Assembly: GCF_947179165.1 (NCBI RefSeq)
Contig: NC_077240.1
Span: 24,656,001 to 24,720,000 of the forward strand
Source: Solanum dulcamara
Taxonomy: Eukaryota > Streptophyta > Magnoliopsida > Solanales > Solanaceae
Reading direction: 5' to 3'
DNA length: 64,000 nucleotides
Of the stretch, positions 50,107-61,600 are shown one piece after another. Under the pieces are notes generated by a model. The model searched no databases. It saw nothing but the letters and a program-made list of their open reading frames with translations, and was not told where the DNA came from. Position 1 is the stretch's first letter, and every line of letters begins with the position of its first letter. Made by a program: the position numbers and the translations under genes.

Positions 50107-51217
50107 CTCTCTATATATAATCTCTATCACATTGTGAAAGAAGAAACAAAGGAAAAGGAAAAAACTACAAGCATAAGAAAATTCATGAAAAAAGCTTCCC
50201 TTTTCTTCCCCTAATGTTGACTTGTTTGAAGCAGACCGATCCTAACTGGAGCAATTTCCTCTATGATGAATCTGAGAAAACAATCAATCTCATTGACTTT
50301 GGAGCAGCTCGTGACTACCCCAAAAGTTTTGTGGATGATTATCTTAGAATGGTAAGATGTCTTTGCTTACTTGAATTGCTCTTGAATTTATTTTCATCTA
50401 TTTACAAGTTACAGTTATGTTTCACTGGACAGCTCAAGGAGAAGCTTTAAATATTTACATGGTTCAGCCAAATGACTAGTGATATGTCTTTGCCCCACTT
50501 TGGAACTATCAGATCTACATAAAAACTGGTGCTCAAGTTGTAGTGGTCTTATCTCTGATCTCAACTAGTGTTTATTGGCGTTGGAAGCTTGCATGTTTTT
50601 TGCCAAGTTCCTTAAAAGATTATATATGAAACATTCTTTCATTGTCATAAGTTACCAGTACCTTTCTGTAGTAGAAGCATAATCATCTCTCGCAAATTAC
50701 AAATTTAAGATCCACTTTGACTTTAGCTTTAGGTTGTAATACATGGCTGACATTGAGTCTTTAGACCTAGATGAGCACGCCCATTATTCTTTACTCTGAG
50801 ATACTGATCTATCAACAAATCCAGGTTTTTGCTTGCGCAAATAATGACCGGGAAGCAATAATAAATTTGTCTCAGAGGCTTGGTTTCCTCACAGGAGAAG
50901 AATCTGAAATAATGACGGAGACACATGTTCAGGCAGGTTTTGTTGTGGGGTTGCCATTCTCAAAGCCTGGAGGGTATGATTTTCGAGCTAACAATATTAC
51001 TCAAAGCATTTCAAATCTTGGGGCTACAATGCTGAGGCACAGGCTGACACCGCCTCCTGAGGAGGCTTACAGTCTTCACCGTAAGCTTTCTGGAGCTTTC
51101 CTCGCTTGCATAAAGCTTGGGGCTGTAGTGCCATGCAGGGAGATCTTACTTGAAGTGTACGAGAAATATGAGTTTGGCGAACATGATAGTGTAAAATTTG
51201 CGAGCGGATCAGAGTGA
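36229..51217 (+). CDS. ABC1/COQ8-type atypical kinase, mitochondrial, complete
   Basis: Exons 36229-36755, 38203-38428, 44696-44848, 46069-46227, 46857-47016, 47194-47303, 50235-50351 and 50825-51217; 614 residues, all phases consistent. The N-terminus ([27 protein letters not shown]) is an amphipathic mitochondrial-type presequence, followed by a Ser/Glu-rich linker. COQ8 hallmarks: KLGQ at 235-238, Ala-rich loop AAAS at 296-299, ATP Lys317 (VAMKIQYPG), ECDYE near 365, catalytic TDPNWSN (Asp447, Asn452) and IDFG (Asp466). Family role: ATPase/kinase-like factor supporting ubiquinone synthesis on the mitochondrial inner membrane. It resembles Arabidopsis At4g01660 (recalled). Total intron length is about 13 kb, with several LINE and MITE insertions; none disrupts an exon. 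Confidence 0.93.
36756..38202 (+). other. First ABC1 intron, 1.4 kb
   Basis: T-rich, ordinary intron. I see no transposon ends or conserved RNA in it. Confidence 0.5.
38482..38763. mobile_element. Stowaway-like MITE in ABC1 intron 2
   Basis: CTCCCTCCATGTATTTTGGC at the left and TAAATTGGGATGGAAGGAG at the right, with TA on both sides (38480-38481, 38764-38765). It begins only 53 bp after the exon ending at 38428. Confidence 0.8.
39020..39825. repeat. Direct duplication of a 400-bp repeat (two copies)
   Basis: Copy 1 (about 39020-39385) and copy 2 (about 39416-39825) share 'gattcc' plus a T run, 'gtgaaatagtgaagtttatt', 'atatagccctttctacctaa', 'tgatgctgcactc' and 'ccagaaggtgct'. The offset is about 445 bp at 'aaagtgaaa' (39112 and 39557). 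Its 'gttgc.caaactcttcacttttg.tgctgcactc' part resembles a common Solanaceae dispersed repeat (recalled). Confidence 0.75.
40190..40985 (-). mobile_element. L1 LINE ORF2 C-terminal fragment, - strand
   Basis: Read on the - strand, 40880 to 40700 gives '[18 protein letters not shown]' and 'GIKWTMPGK', and 40320 to 40260 gives '[14 protein letters not shown]' or, in the other frame, '[15 protein letters not shown]', the zf-RVT end of plant L1. It ends where the + strand L1 starts, near 40985. Confidence 0.65.
41080..43421 (+). mobile_element. L1 LINE fragment from RT to poly(A), + strand, interrupted by a MITE
   Basis: RT begins '[20 protein letters not shown]' (about 41079-41140). 'FVDETLVF' (about 41993-42016) is the place of the active-site box, with FVDE instead of the usual (F/Y)xDD. 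The zf-RVT '[19 protein letters not shown]' lies near 42950-43010, '[16 protein letters not shown]' in 43035-43304, and an A-rich tail at 43399-43421. Many stops and frameshifts. It is inserted in ABC1 intron 2 (38429-44695). Confidence 0.8.
41379..41965. mobile_element. hAT-like MITE (571 bp) with 8-bp target duplication, inside the L1
   Basis: Element 41387-41957 begins TAGGGGTGTG and ends CACACCCCTA, perfect 10-bp inverted repeats. Both sides carry ggcgtagg (41379-41386 and 41958-41965). The arms are packed with 'cggtt(c/t)ggttt' on one side and its complement on the other, so a strong hairpin is expected. No coding capacity. Confidence 0.92.
43422..44695 (+). other. Rest of ABC1 intron 2
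   Basis: No element recognised between the L1 tail and the exon at 44696. Sequence is moderately AT-rich, with a T run near 44384. Confidence 0.4.
44849..46068 (+). other. ABC1 intron 3, 1.2 kb
   Basis: AT-rich. 'cttaaagtactat' occurs near 45204 and 45243. No transposon ends recognised. Confidence 0.4.
48347..48405 (+). mobile_element. Extremely truncated retroposon: poly(A) insert with 19-bp target duplication
   Basis: The 19-mers aagaagctaattttttgat (48347-48365) and aagaagctgattttttgat (48387-48405) differ at one base. They flank a 21-bp insert made of tttatc and a run of A. The tail of the L1 at 43.4 kb also has 'tgatcaaaataaa', so this looks like an L1-type insertion that kept only its tail. 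Confidence 0.75.
48643..49274 (-). mobile_element. RTE LINE 3' fragment, - strand, with 15-bp target duplication
   Basis: Insert 48658-49259, flanked by identical tcgcggaagtaacaa at 48643-48657 and 49260-49274. On the - strand it encodes '[20 protein letters not shown]' to '[17 protein letters not shown]' (about 49260 down to 49016), the same C-terminus as the RTE at 7.8-8.0 kb, uninterrupted here. The tail (CAACAACATAC on +) lies at the left. An A-rich tract 48820-48873 is inside. Classical 5' truncation. Confidence 0.92.
50074..50108. repeat. Microsatellite (ATCT)n followed by CT repeat
   Basis: About eight consecutive atct units, then tctctctctata. It lies in ABC1 intron 6, some 130 bp before the exon at 50235. 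Confidence 0.9.
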
Positions 51218-52485
51218 TGTTGGAGATGCATCTTCCGCATTGTAAACTGTCCGTTGGATTGAAGGATAAGGCAGAAAGTCCTCAAGAACGAGAAAGCCAA
51301 CGAAAAGGCTATTCATGGTCTGAAATGCATTTAAATGACAGTTTCTGCAGCTCTATTTGCTGTCCCAATGGCTATGCCTACATTTAGCTCAGCCTATGTA
51401 TACCTAAAGTCATGAGTGACATATATTGATTTATGGTCCTTCTGGCACAACTTGCTGAAGTTCGTTCCTGCTTTCAGGAACTGAGGAAATCTGTTTGGAA
51501 TAATACAATTTGAAACGGGGAAGATATACATACACATTTGAGGTTTATGTAATTATAGGAAAATTTAAGAGAAGCAATTCTGAAAATTGTACTATGCACT
51601 TTAAGCATTCTTTGTCTTCAATAAAAGCGGTATTAGTTGAATTACCTCAAATGGAATTAATTGCTCAAAAGAAATTGGCTTTGCCTATGTATTAATAGAT
51701 TTATTTATGTAAATAATGCATGCATAGTCTATTTAGATGAAAAACAAATGCGAAATCTAGCAAAATGGACTACAATGACAAGTTCGGATCTAATTGTAGC
51801 TATTATTTATGGGGAAAAGGATAAATTTTTGCCCGGACTGTCTCTATTTGGAGGTGGCCTTTAATTTTTGCCCTTTAAATTTATGGTCTTCAGTTTTTGC
51901 TCTAATTGCTCATTTAATGAAATGTGTGAGCTAAAATACTTTAATTATGATCTAATTTTTCTAGGTAAATGTGTTCTTAATTCACTTCGTAGTAGAAAGG
52001 AACAAGTAAAGCAACCTGTTTCCATTACTTAGGCAAAAATAGGCATAACCTAGTATATTTGATTCATCATCCTTTATAAATTATTAATAATCAATTGATT
52101 CCCAATAATCTTCGATCAGGTCATGAACTTCCTAACGGAGCTTTCCTTTTTTCATTAAATGGAGAGAGATTTTGCATTTTTGTCCATGAAGTATAAATAC
52201 TCAATTCGGCGAAAAGTGAATTAAAACTACGAAGCCCAAACATTTTCAATTCATTACTTGTGGTGCTTTGAGGGGGGGGGGGGGGGGGGGATGGAGTAGT
52301 GTTCAAATTTTTTTCCATAAATATGACATCATAAATCAAATATAAATTTTAAATATATACTACTTATAAAGAAGTTTGATCAACTTTTATATTTTTAGTC
52401 AAATTTTAATTACAAAAATTTCATATATTTTTTAATCATAGATAGTCAAATGTTCTATTGCATGTTCTCACCATAAAGCCATAAC
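51218..52485. other. ABC1 3' UTR and flanking spacer
   Basis: The 3' UTR probably runs to about 51.5 kb. From about 51560 to 52290 the sequence looks like a dispersed repeat ('cccggactgtctctatttgg', 'tttgctctaattgctcattt') without a family I can name. A run of about 18 G lies near 52272-52290. Confidence 0.4.
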
Positions 52486-53130
52486 TAGGGCTGTACGAGT
52501 CAAACCGATAAACCGCATCAAACTGACAAATTAAATTAAATCGGAAAAAAAAACCGACTAGTGGTTTGGTTTGACTTGGTTTGGTGTTTGGAAAAAAAAC
52601 CTGACCATTATAGGGTTGATTTGATTTTAACTAAAAAAAGTCAAACCGAACCCAAACCGACCCGATTATAGATATACTACTTTTAAATTATTTTATACAT
52701 AAAAATATTTATTAAAATGGAATTTATAAAAAAAAAAATTTAAAATTTTTCATAATTTTTTTTTTTTTTACATTTAGATTTGGACTTGAGAAATCCATCT
52801 AAATAATATACAAAAAAAATCTATCTTATAAAGTTATATTATAAAGTTAAAACTTCAAACAGTATTCTGCCTCCATCTTATATGTTGATATTTTGTACTA
52901 GAACTCTTTTTAAGAAGCACTGCTCTGAACTTTTTATTAGATACTATGAAAACCCTGAGAAACCCGAAAAATCCGAAAAACCCCGAAAAATCCGAGAAAA
53001 ATTGATATAAAAAAACTCTATTTTTATTGATTTGGTTTGGTTTATAGATTTAATAATCCGACACAAATAGTTTGGTTTGATTTGTAAAAAATCTGAACCA
53101 ACCCGGTCCATGTACATCCCTAGCCATAAC
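52478..53130. mobile_element. hAT-like MITE (637 bp) with 8-bp target duplication
   Basis: Element 52486-53122 begins TAGGGCTGTAC and ends GTACATCCCTA, with one mismatch in the 11-bp inverted repeat. Both sides carry gccataac (52478-52485 and 53123-53130). The interior has 'ggtttggtttgacttggttt' and 'aaaccgaacccaaaccgacc' tracts, as in the element at 41.4 kb, and AT-rich filler. Non-coding. Confidence 0.92.
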
Positions 53131-53556
53131 TGTCAAGATTGTAATTAAGTTCTCGTATTTATTATACAGACTTTGAGATTTGTTCAAATTAATATTTAGA
53201 TGAGATCCTCTTAAATTTTCAACTTAAGATATTTATTAATAACTGTCATTTATTGTATTTCATTAATAAATAATTAAAAGTATAAGTAAATTATGATTGA
53301 AATCGTTGTAATTTCATTTAGTCACATAGTTTTCATTTTAAAATTTGTGAAATTCATTTTACTTTTCTCCATTCCAGACTTCTTTTGTACAATGTATGAG
53401 TATTTTCATTTTCATATCCTTCTCTCTTTTTATGAACTTTAGAAATATGTGTGCGCGCAAATCTTTTCTTTCAAAATCATCAAGATTAATTAGATATTTG
53501 TGACTTTTTATCTGGCCAACAAAATTTATTTTAAAATGAGTATATCTATGAGTTCT
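53131..53556. other. Short AT-rich spacer between MITE and solo LTR
   Basis: No feature recognised. Confidence 0.4.
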
Positions 53557-55658
53557 AGCAATGTCACGATCCAACCCACGGGACGTGCAGGCACCCACTC
53601 TAATATCTAAGTAGGAGAACCCTCAATTTCCAACCGATTAAATGATGCAGAAAATTAGGAAAAACAAGAATTTTAAATGGAAAACACACGAATTATGAAT
53701 ACTGAGTCAAAAAAAACCAAGATTCGAATTTATAAAGTAATTTACACCCCGAAGGATCTAATCTAAATAGGTGCAAGAGCTATTAAGTTACTACATGTAC
53801 AAAATAAAGCATGACACAACTCCCACTGCAAGGAATGAAGAGTAGAAGCTGTTGGAGACTGTTTACATCTTCACCAATGAAACATTACTGACCCTGAAAT
53901 CAGACTATGCCAAGTGGCATAGCAAAAATAGTATCAGTACAAACAACATGTATTGGTAGGCATCATTGGTCAACCCGATACTCACCGCATGATATATAGG
54001 AATCAACAAGAAGGAAACATGCTCAACAAAGAAAATACACCGCCAGCATTTTATGCACAATTCTCACCTCTTTCAATAAACTCCCCATGTTCTTGTAGCC
54101 TACACTTGTCCATTTTTAGTTGGTCCGCTGCCAACTCTAATACGTATTCAGGTCTAGCCCTTCTATCACATCGAGGAGTTCTCAAAATTCATATTACCAC
54201 TAAGTCTACTGTGCTAGCCTTCCACGCTCACAAGCTCATATGTCAATAACACGGTCCTTAGCCCATTTTTCGCTACTCAGCAAGGCATTACCAATCATTC
54301 TAGACCAATTATTCTTTACCAGATAGAACCCAGTCACTCCACCATAACACCCACTAGGTGTTTCTGACCCTCACTATCACTTGGTCGAACTTTAAGTCAC
54401 CAAATTCCAACTTCGCAACCCAACCACTACTCCCCTACCTGACTCCATAAAATACCGCAGACAAACTATAATATAGCCACACAATGTTACACACTCATAT
54501 CACAAGATAGTACTACACTTACTCTCAGTCCTCAACTTGAATCAATTAAAGAATTGGGGAGGGGGGGTCATTCATAGTGGTGTCAATCCCTCAGTCCTTG
54601 CACATGTAATCACATTTCACAAGATGACAGATACCGGTCAACAATCTTAATTTCAATGCAATAGTCAAAGAATGATTATCTCATGGAACCATCAATACAT
54701 ACTTGGTCCTCTCATGGAACCCAAACCTAGACTATTAGTGTGCCAAAACGTAACACCCGATCCAATTATGTGTCGGAACGTGACACTCGATCTAATAATA
54801 TGTCGGAATGTGACACTCGATTTAATAATGTATCGGAACGTGACACCCGATCCAATAATGTGTCAAAATATGATATCCGATCCCAACAAACACAACCAAA
54901 TCCTAATTACAGTTACAATGGTCATTCTCGCATAGTTACATATTGAAGTAACAGATTTATGGTATACAATTTTACGTATTTAGTCATTTTACATGGTTCA
55001 TTTCATCATTTCCATCCCTGTACATACATGCATACAACTGAAGCAGATAACAAGCATATATGACATGGATGGAAAAACAAACCTTCACTACCCCTAATTC
55101 ACCAGACAATTCTTCCTTACACAGGGCACATTAGGTTTAACAACAAGGGATATACATATTACTGTCCATACTTCGTGCCCAAAGCCGTAAACATGAAATC
55201 TCCTGTCAATTTTCTTTATACTAAGCAATGGGCACAAATTTAAAGCTACTCAATTAAGAAAATCTAGCCTACCTAGGCACCAAGCAGATGTAGAGAGGTA
55301 TTATGGCCTCAATCTTAGCTTCCGGTCAACGGGATGGCGGAAATAGGCCTGAATTCTACCGGTTGCAACCTTTGTTATGCTAGAATCTCCTTCTCCTTCC
55401 TTTCCAAGCCTAGAGCAGCCTTTTGAGGGTTTCTGGGGTGACCCTCGCTTCTTTTTGGCACTTTGAAAAAGAGGGAAAACAAGAATTCACGTCTTTAAGT
55501 TCTGCCATGACCATCCCACTCTGATGGCTCCCATTTTGCTGGGGAGGCGTCGCCATAGAGGGACTATGCTCACTCTGACGGGATGATGCGGTCCAGACGA
55601 CTTAGTTTTTATGAATTTTCATCTCTCCGTGTAAGGAGGTTCGGGTCGTTACAAGCAA
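53557..55658. mobile_element. Solo LTR, 2.1 kb, with 5-bp target duplication
   Basis: 53562-55653 begins TGTCACGATCC and ends GGGTCGTTACA, with TG...CA ends. It is flanked on both sides by agcaa (53557-53561, 55654-55658). No second LTR or internal region is present, so recombination between LTRs most likely removed the rest. It contains an internal tandem array at 54745-54890. The strand of the parent element cannot be fixed from the LTR alone. Confidence 0.9.
54745..54890. repeat. Tandem array of about 30 bp, five units, in the solo LTR
   Basis: Successive units of the type 'tgtcggaacgtgacactcga' followed by 'tctaataa' (near 54745, 54771, 54801, 54831 and 54861), with point differences. 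Copy number in such LTR arrays varies between element copies. Confidence 0.85.
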
Positions 55659-56414
55659 TAATGTTCAAGGAAATTCAACAACACTAGCCTTTAAATTATT
55701 ATAGACTTCATTTTTTAATTGTATAAAATTCTTATAAGTTCTGAAACTAATATTGTGATTTCATTCTGTGATGTTGTATTCAAGTTTATTTATTTTTTTA
55801 TCTTAAAAGTTAGGTCTTTTTAAAAAAATTAGATGATAAAATTTGATCAAGCATGTGAAATTATGGTTCTAAGGATTTACGATTTCTTGATGAATTGTGA
55901 TTATAGTCTCTCTTAACCTTTTGAATGAGAATGAACACTTAGAGCTTGAATCGTCAATAAAAAATTATTGTATAGAAATGCATAAATTTTAATTAAGCCA
56001 TATAATCTGACTCTTTGAATTTGAAAAACAATACCTGATTCACCTTTTGAATAATAAGGAACCTTGGATCTTAAATTCAAAAGTTATTATATAGAAATAA
56101 GCAAATTTCGTTTAACTACCCTAATATTTTGAGATAATACATTTTTGAATTATCAAATCAGACGATTTTCAAAAATTTAAATATCACATCACCTATGAAC
56201 TATGTAACATTATTGAAAAAAGTATATGGTACAATTCACACTAACAGTAATTGAGTAAACTTTCATAGTAAAAGTTCATCCACACTGGATATTTATACAA
56301 ATTAAAATGAGTGTTGATTTTTTAAACCCAAAAAATTAAGGGGATTAAGTGAGTCAATATACTTTATATAAAAACTAAAAAAATATATTTTTGTGTGTTA
56401 TTCCACAAACCACA
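55659..56414. other. Spacer between solo LTR and large LTR element
   Basis: AT-rich. 'aaaaattattgtatagaaat' near 55960 recurs in similar form near 56080, an old internal duplication. No gene. Confidence 0.4.
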
Positions 56415-58600
56415 TGTCACGACTCGAATTCGGGTGTGATGGCACTCATCTCGACCCACCGAGACAAGTCAGACTAATACCCAACAAAAAGTAAATGCGG
56501 AAGAAAATAAAATGAATCAAACTTTAACTTAATAAAAAACATGTAAAATAAATTCAAAATCACCTAAGATTGATTGTCACATGTATATGCCACTAATACA
56601 TTACCGAAGCACAAAAGGAAATACAGTCACACTGTCTTTGTCTCTAGAATAGGACTAAAACATAATAAAAGAGTAAGAAGTGTCCTCTATGGATGTAACA
56701 ACTACCTCAACACTCGAAATGATAGCCTTGGATGTGGTAGGAAACACTAGGAGATCAAGCAGATCCAGACTTACAACCTACACAAGTGTAGAAGCAAAGT
56801 ATGAGTACCAAACAACACGGTACTCAGCAAGTGGACAACTAAAACTAAGCAAAGCTCAATAGATTACAAGTACTCCTGACATTCCAACCGAACCTCCTTA
56901 ACTACAACCTGCATAAAATCAACCCAACTCTACACTTTGTACAATAATAATAATATAATCCATGAATACTCATTAATAGTCTCATCAAATGAATCATATC
57001 AAGTCAAGTTCAGCATATACAGAGCAATAAGGATAAACACGAATTCACAAATATCAAAAGGGTGCGATGTAATGTAATAAAATTATGCATGTTTGTTCTA
57101 TCGGTACACATCCGCTGAATCACAGTATGAAACCCATGGGGGACATTTCTGTCTACGTAACTTGCCATAGAGCGTGTGGCCCATCCCCTCAATACACATA
57201 TCCTGCCACGGAGCGTGTGGCCAGACCTCTTTGTTTCATAATACCTGCCATGGAGCGTGTGGCCCGGCCCTTTTATTTTATATTATTTTCAGTCTCAGCG
57301 CAGTATATCAGAACCAATGCAATCAATTCATGTTCATATAATTTAGGATAATAGCATGGTATCAACAATAATTTTCACATCTCATATCAATATAGTCATT
57401 TCACATGTCCAAGATAAGTCAATAATCTCATCACATCGATCACACCAATACACTTCATTAGATTGCCATTTTATATCCATCATCTCCATTTTTAAGGTTA
57501 ATCATACAGTCAACAATCTAGTCCAATTCTCATTACTCCACAACACACATAACAAGGAAATACTAGGATCTACAAGATAAACTGAGGTTTAGAAGTTCAC
57601 TTGCCTCAAATAACCAAGCAATCACTCCGGGACTTGAGCCTTTCTCTTTCGTTGGGCTTTCAAATCGATGTAATCTAATCAAATGAATAATCACAATAAG
57701 ATTTTGAAATTAACAACACCCATATTTCCATATGTCTAGCCTAAATCCAAAAACTCATCCAAATCTATAATCGGGTTCCTTATCTTGATGCCAATTACCA
57801 TGTCAACTCTCATATTTTATAAGTTACAAGCCTAGGGTTAAGTCTCAATTTCTCCAAATATCATAAACCTAATGGTATTCATATAATACAATACACCTAA
57901 TAATTTATTGTGTATACTAATTTTACCAAAGCTTGAATTATAATGATAACAAAATGTAAAAAATACTAATAATAAAATTTTAACAGTTGAAGCCAACTGG
58001 TTTCGAAAACCAGTGGCGACAACCCTACAATAATATCACAATTTATTGCCTCTAAGTCAACCCATCTATACATATAGTATTATTCAATCATTGGCAAGGG
58101 ATTAGCCTCTATTCCCATGACAATTACTCACTACATTGATAATATATTTGTACTCTTAGACACCACAAGTTAGCCAACTGTTAACTACTTCTCTTTTCCA
58201 CTAACATATCCTACTTGGATGCCACCGGTTACATGTGCATCTAATTGGTTATAGAAACTTTAAGGTTAGAAAATTGTTTTGCTTACTTGAAAGTTGTGCG
58301 GCGCTCTCTTTTCTCTTTTTGCGAGGTAAGTTTTTGCTTTTTTTTTTATTTTTCCTTTTTCAAATAAATTATGTACTAAAAATCACAAATTCCACTAACT
58401 TATTTTAATAAATAAAGTGGTATAGAGTATTAAATAAATTAACAACTTAGCCCACCAATTAAATTAACTATCTAAAACTACCCCTCAACTAATTAACAAT
58501 AGTTACTGAATAGTCCAAAATTTTCAATTTAAATTTATGGAAAGAGTCTTTTATGAAAGAGACAAGACTGGTTCTCAAAATGACCTACCAGATCATTACA
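56415..58600 (-). repeat. 3' LTR (left) of the large element, 2186 bp
   Basis: Begins TGTCACGACTCG and ends GATCATTACA. 'ggtgtgatggcac', 'ccgagacaagtca' and long later stretches repeat in order in 62600-64000. Confidence 0.8.
57155..57275. repeat. Tandem array with 'gagcgtgtggcc' units in the left LTR
   Basis: Three units of 'cttgccatagagcgtgtgg', 'ctgccacggagcgtgtgg' and 'ctgccatggagcgtgtgg', spaced 45-50 bp. The right LTR has only two units (63346-63415), so a unit was gained or lost after insertion. Confidence 0.85.
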
Positions 58601-61600
58601 TTATCCACTACTAAAAATTATGTTCATCCTCGAACATAAAGGAGGAGGAAGAATAACCGATGTTACCAAAAGCCTGAGTTATGATCTTCCAGAATTCATA
58701 TTCATTTCTCCAAGTGAGCTCCTCCTTAAGACCATTCCATCAAGAACAACTACTAAGAATTGAACTTTCGATTCGAACTTTGATAGATCTATAAATCAGG
58801 AGTGATTATCAGGCCATAGACTAACCCATGAACCCAATATGAACCAAAACCTACTGAATCATAACACAACCACCACTTACGAATCTTTTCTCACATAACC
58901 ACAAAAAAATTCTGAATAAATACCGGCTACAATTGAAAGTGAACCTGAACCAACCACCCCACACTCATAATGCATAAACCATCACAAATCTTGTCAAGAT
59001 TTCACTGTCACAACCAAATCTTTCCATGAGTTTAAGTTGTAAAGATCTCATCTTTAGACATCGGGTACTCTTCATAGGAGAATAAACTTTATCTAACCCA
59101 AAGAAGAAAATGATCGATTAACCACCTAACGAGCGATACACCCAAGCATACAGAACCTTTAATAACACTATCAAAAATACTAGTCGTGTAGTTATGATTG
59201 TAAACAACCCTTAAGAGCAGTAGAACTAGACTCAATAGTCCCCACATTCAATCACACATAGCTAGATAATGAACTCGTCGATGAGGTGTATAACAAAATT
59301 GTCGGTCACTATAAGTATCCATGGTAGCTCTTTCATAAGTTCTCATAAGAAAGGTGACACTTGTAAAACCAATGAAATAATTCAACTACCCCAAGGTAAC
59401 ACTAAATCTGCCATATCTAAACTGACCTAGTCTGCACAAGCATGTCATTCTACCAAGAGGACAGTCGCAGGATTGTCACACCCGATCCACCACTAGAAAA
59501 TCGCCCATCGATGTGGAAATACGCATGGTTGTATGCAGTGAATCATACTCCAAATCATATCCGATACAAAGTAGGTGGTCATATAAAAATATATGAAACC
59601 AAGGCCGAATAACATGAGATACTCCTTTCATATTGCCCATATCAAATATTTTCATTCATCTAGCTTCATCTCTTTGATTTTTAGCTAACCACCATCAACC
59701 AGTATGTCCCCCATTGTAATCATACACATACTTAATTTATCAAATCCCACATAGTCCTCACAAAACTCCATTGAGGTCAATACTTTTCATAGTGACAAAC
59801 ATCATAACCACACCGGCCACCTACCTTACTCTCCAATCATCACTAATATCAAAGTCTTCTAAGGAAACACATCATTACCTCTAAAAATTTTAACTATGGC
59901 TCTCTCCCTTCGCTTTAAGCATTCCATGACATATTGTGTCCCACCCATGACTAATAACACTTATTTTAAATTTGATAGTACTTTCCCATAGAGGTAAAGC
60001 TATTGAATCACACTCAATGTCAGCTTCGCGCAATCTTTCACATACCAAGTTTCAACTACCATTCTAAACCATCATGTAGCTTATGCTAAAATACAGAGAA
60101 ATCCTTGGTCACTCCAGTAATTTTGTATATGATAAGCTCATAACCTCTATTCACTATTAAATGTCTATGTAATGTATCATAACAGTCTGTGTAGTTCCAT
60201 CTACAGAGTAGTATCAATCCAACTCAAAATCCTCAATAATCATGTAGATATATTCCATATTGTAGTACATCCATAAGTCACCTACCATAATTTGAGCAAT
60301 CTAACCTCACATAAAACATAGAATCTTCCATACCTCATCATTTGTCACCCAAACCAAAACCAAACCTTCATAAAAGTCATTGTTACATCCCTCATTAGTC
60401 TGTGCTAAACCAATCCACATTGTATAGTCATATTTAAACTCAAAGGAGGAAATTCGTACAACCTTCAAATTTGATCTAAGGATCTACACATGATGTCTTA
60501 TTCCTTCACCTTTCTTAGATTCTTCCCATGACGTAAATTTCAAATACCTTGAACTCTTCAATACAACCGACTTTTGTTTCTTTCGCTAACTAGTTTATCA
60601 ATCTTATCCTTTACCAATACCCTATGACATTTTACCTCATCTTCTAATTCAAAATTTTAAGTGAAACACTTCCTTAGGCCTTTTAACGATCAAAAGTAAC
60701 AAACTCTACGACCCAAACCCTGTACAAGTCCTTTCAATTGCTCAATAATCGACGTGATTGATTAAATTTCACCTTACCAATCTATACCTTGACGAAATCT
60801 ACTATCACAATGTAGACTTACAATGAACAACTTGAATTTCGAATTTCATCCATGTAACCCAATTTCCTTATTTATCAACATTAACTTATACCTTGATAAC
60901 CATTATGAATTCACGTATCTTAGCTTATCATTGATCGCATCTCTATCGACTTTATCGTATCCTTTGTTAAAAATCCAATTGTACTAGTTACCAAACTCGA
61001 AACTATAAAAACATTATCACCACATTCGAGTCGAACGCCTTTAGACTTCTTTCTCAAATCTTATCCAACGGTCTTCTTTTAACCCATATGAATAACACAT
61101 AGCACTATCATAAAAGAATAAAATAGATGAAACCACGTGTCTCTGAATCCAATTCTCCACTCTCTTTGAAGATACATCTTTGGCTCTTGTAATCATAGTA
61201 AATATCCTTATTCTCGCCTCCTTCTGAATGCTAAACTACATTCCTTCCATTTATAACTCTATCTTCTTTCAATTCTATTCGAGCGGTGTCTCAACCCCTC
61301 CTACAACTTTTCATACGACCAGACTACTCACCAAATAGTAGCAAACCATAATCCTAGATACTCAAAAGTTGTCATTACCATACTGAATCCATTCAACCAA
61401 AAATCTTTATCATATAGTTATATCTCAATCACAATCCATCTCAAACTCTTGTTACCATCATGCTCAGTAGCCCTTTCCATCACCACAAAGTCAACCTTGT
61501 TATCGATATAACGTGTTAAGCCCAGCTATACCAACCAAATCCAAAGGACTCTAATTTTATACACATTTTCTCACTAAAATATTCAATTGTCTTCACATAA

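Noticed and set aside
51510..51864. Two overlapping ORFs 3' of ABC1 as a small gene or organelle DNA insert
   Set aside because: No recognisable domain and no splice partner. I could not match it to plastid or mitochondrial genes with confidence. Treated as spacer or unknown repeat.
52271..52290. G-run as a quadruplex or regulatory signal
   Set aside because: It is a single homopolymer, also prone to sequencing error; the C-run at 11582 is similar. No regulatory context.
54745..54890. CRISPR-like array (about 30-bp repeats)
   Set aside because: The units adjoin without unique spacers, and the context is a plant LTR.
53953..54935. ORFs inside the solo LTR, including a repeated 'CRNVTLDLI' peptide
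   Set aside because: They follow from the 30-bp tandem array and lie within a sequence with LTR ends and target duplication; no coding evidence.
56680..57580. ORFs such as 'MSSMDVTTTSTLEM' repeated near 62865
   Set aside because: Both are the same place in the two LTRs of the large element; similarity reflects LTR identity, not a gene family.
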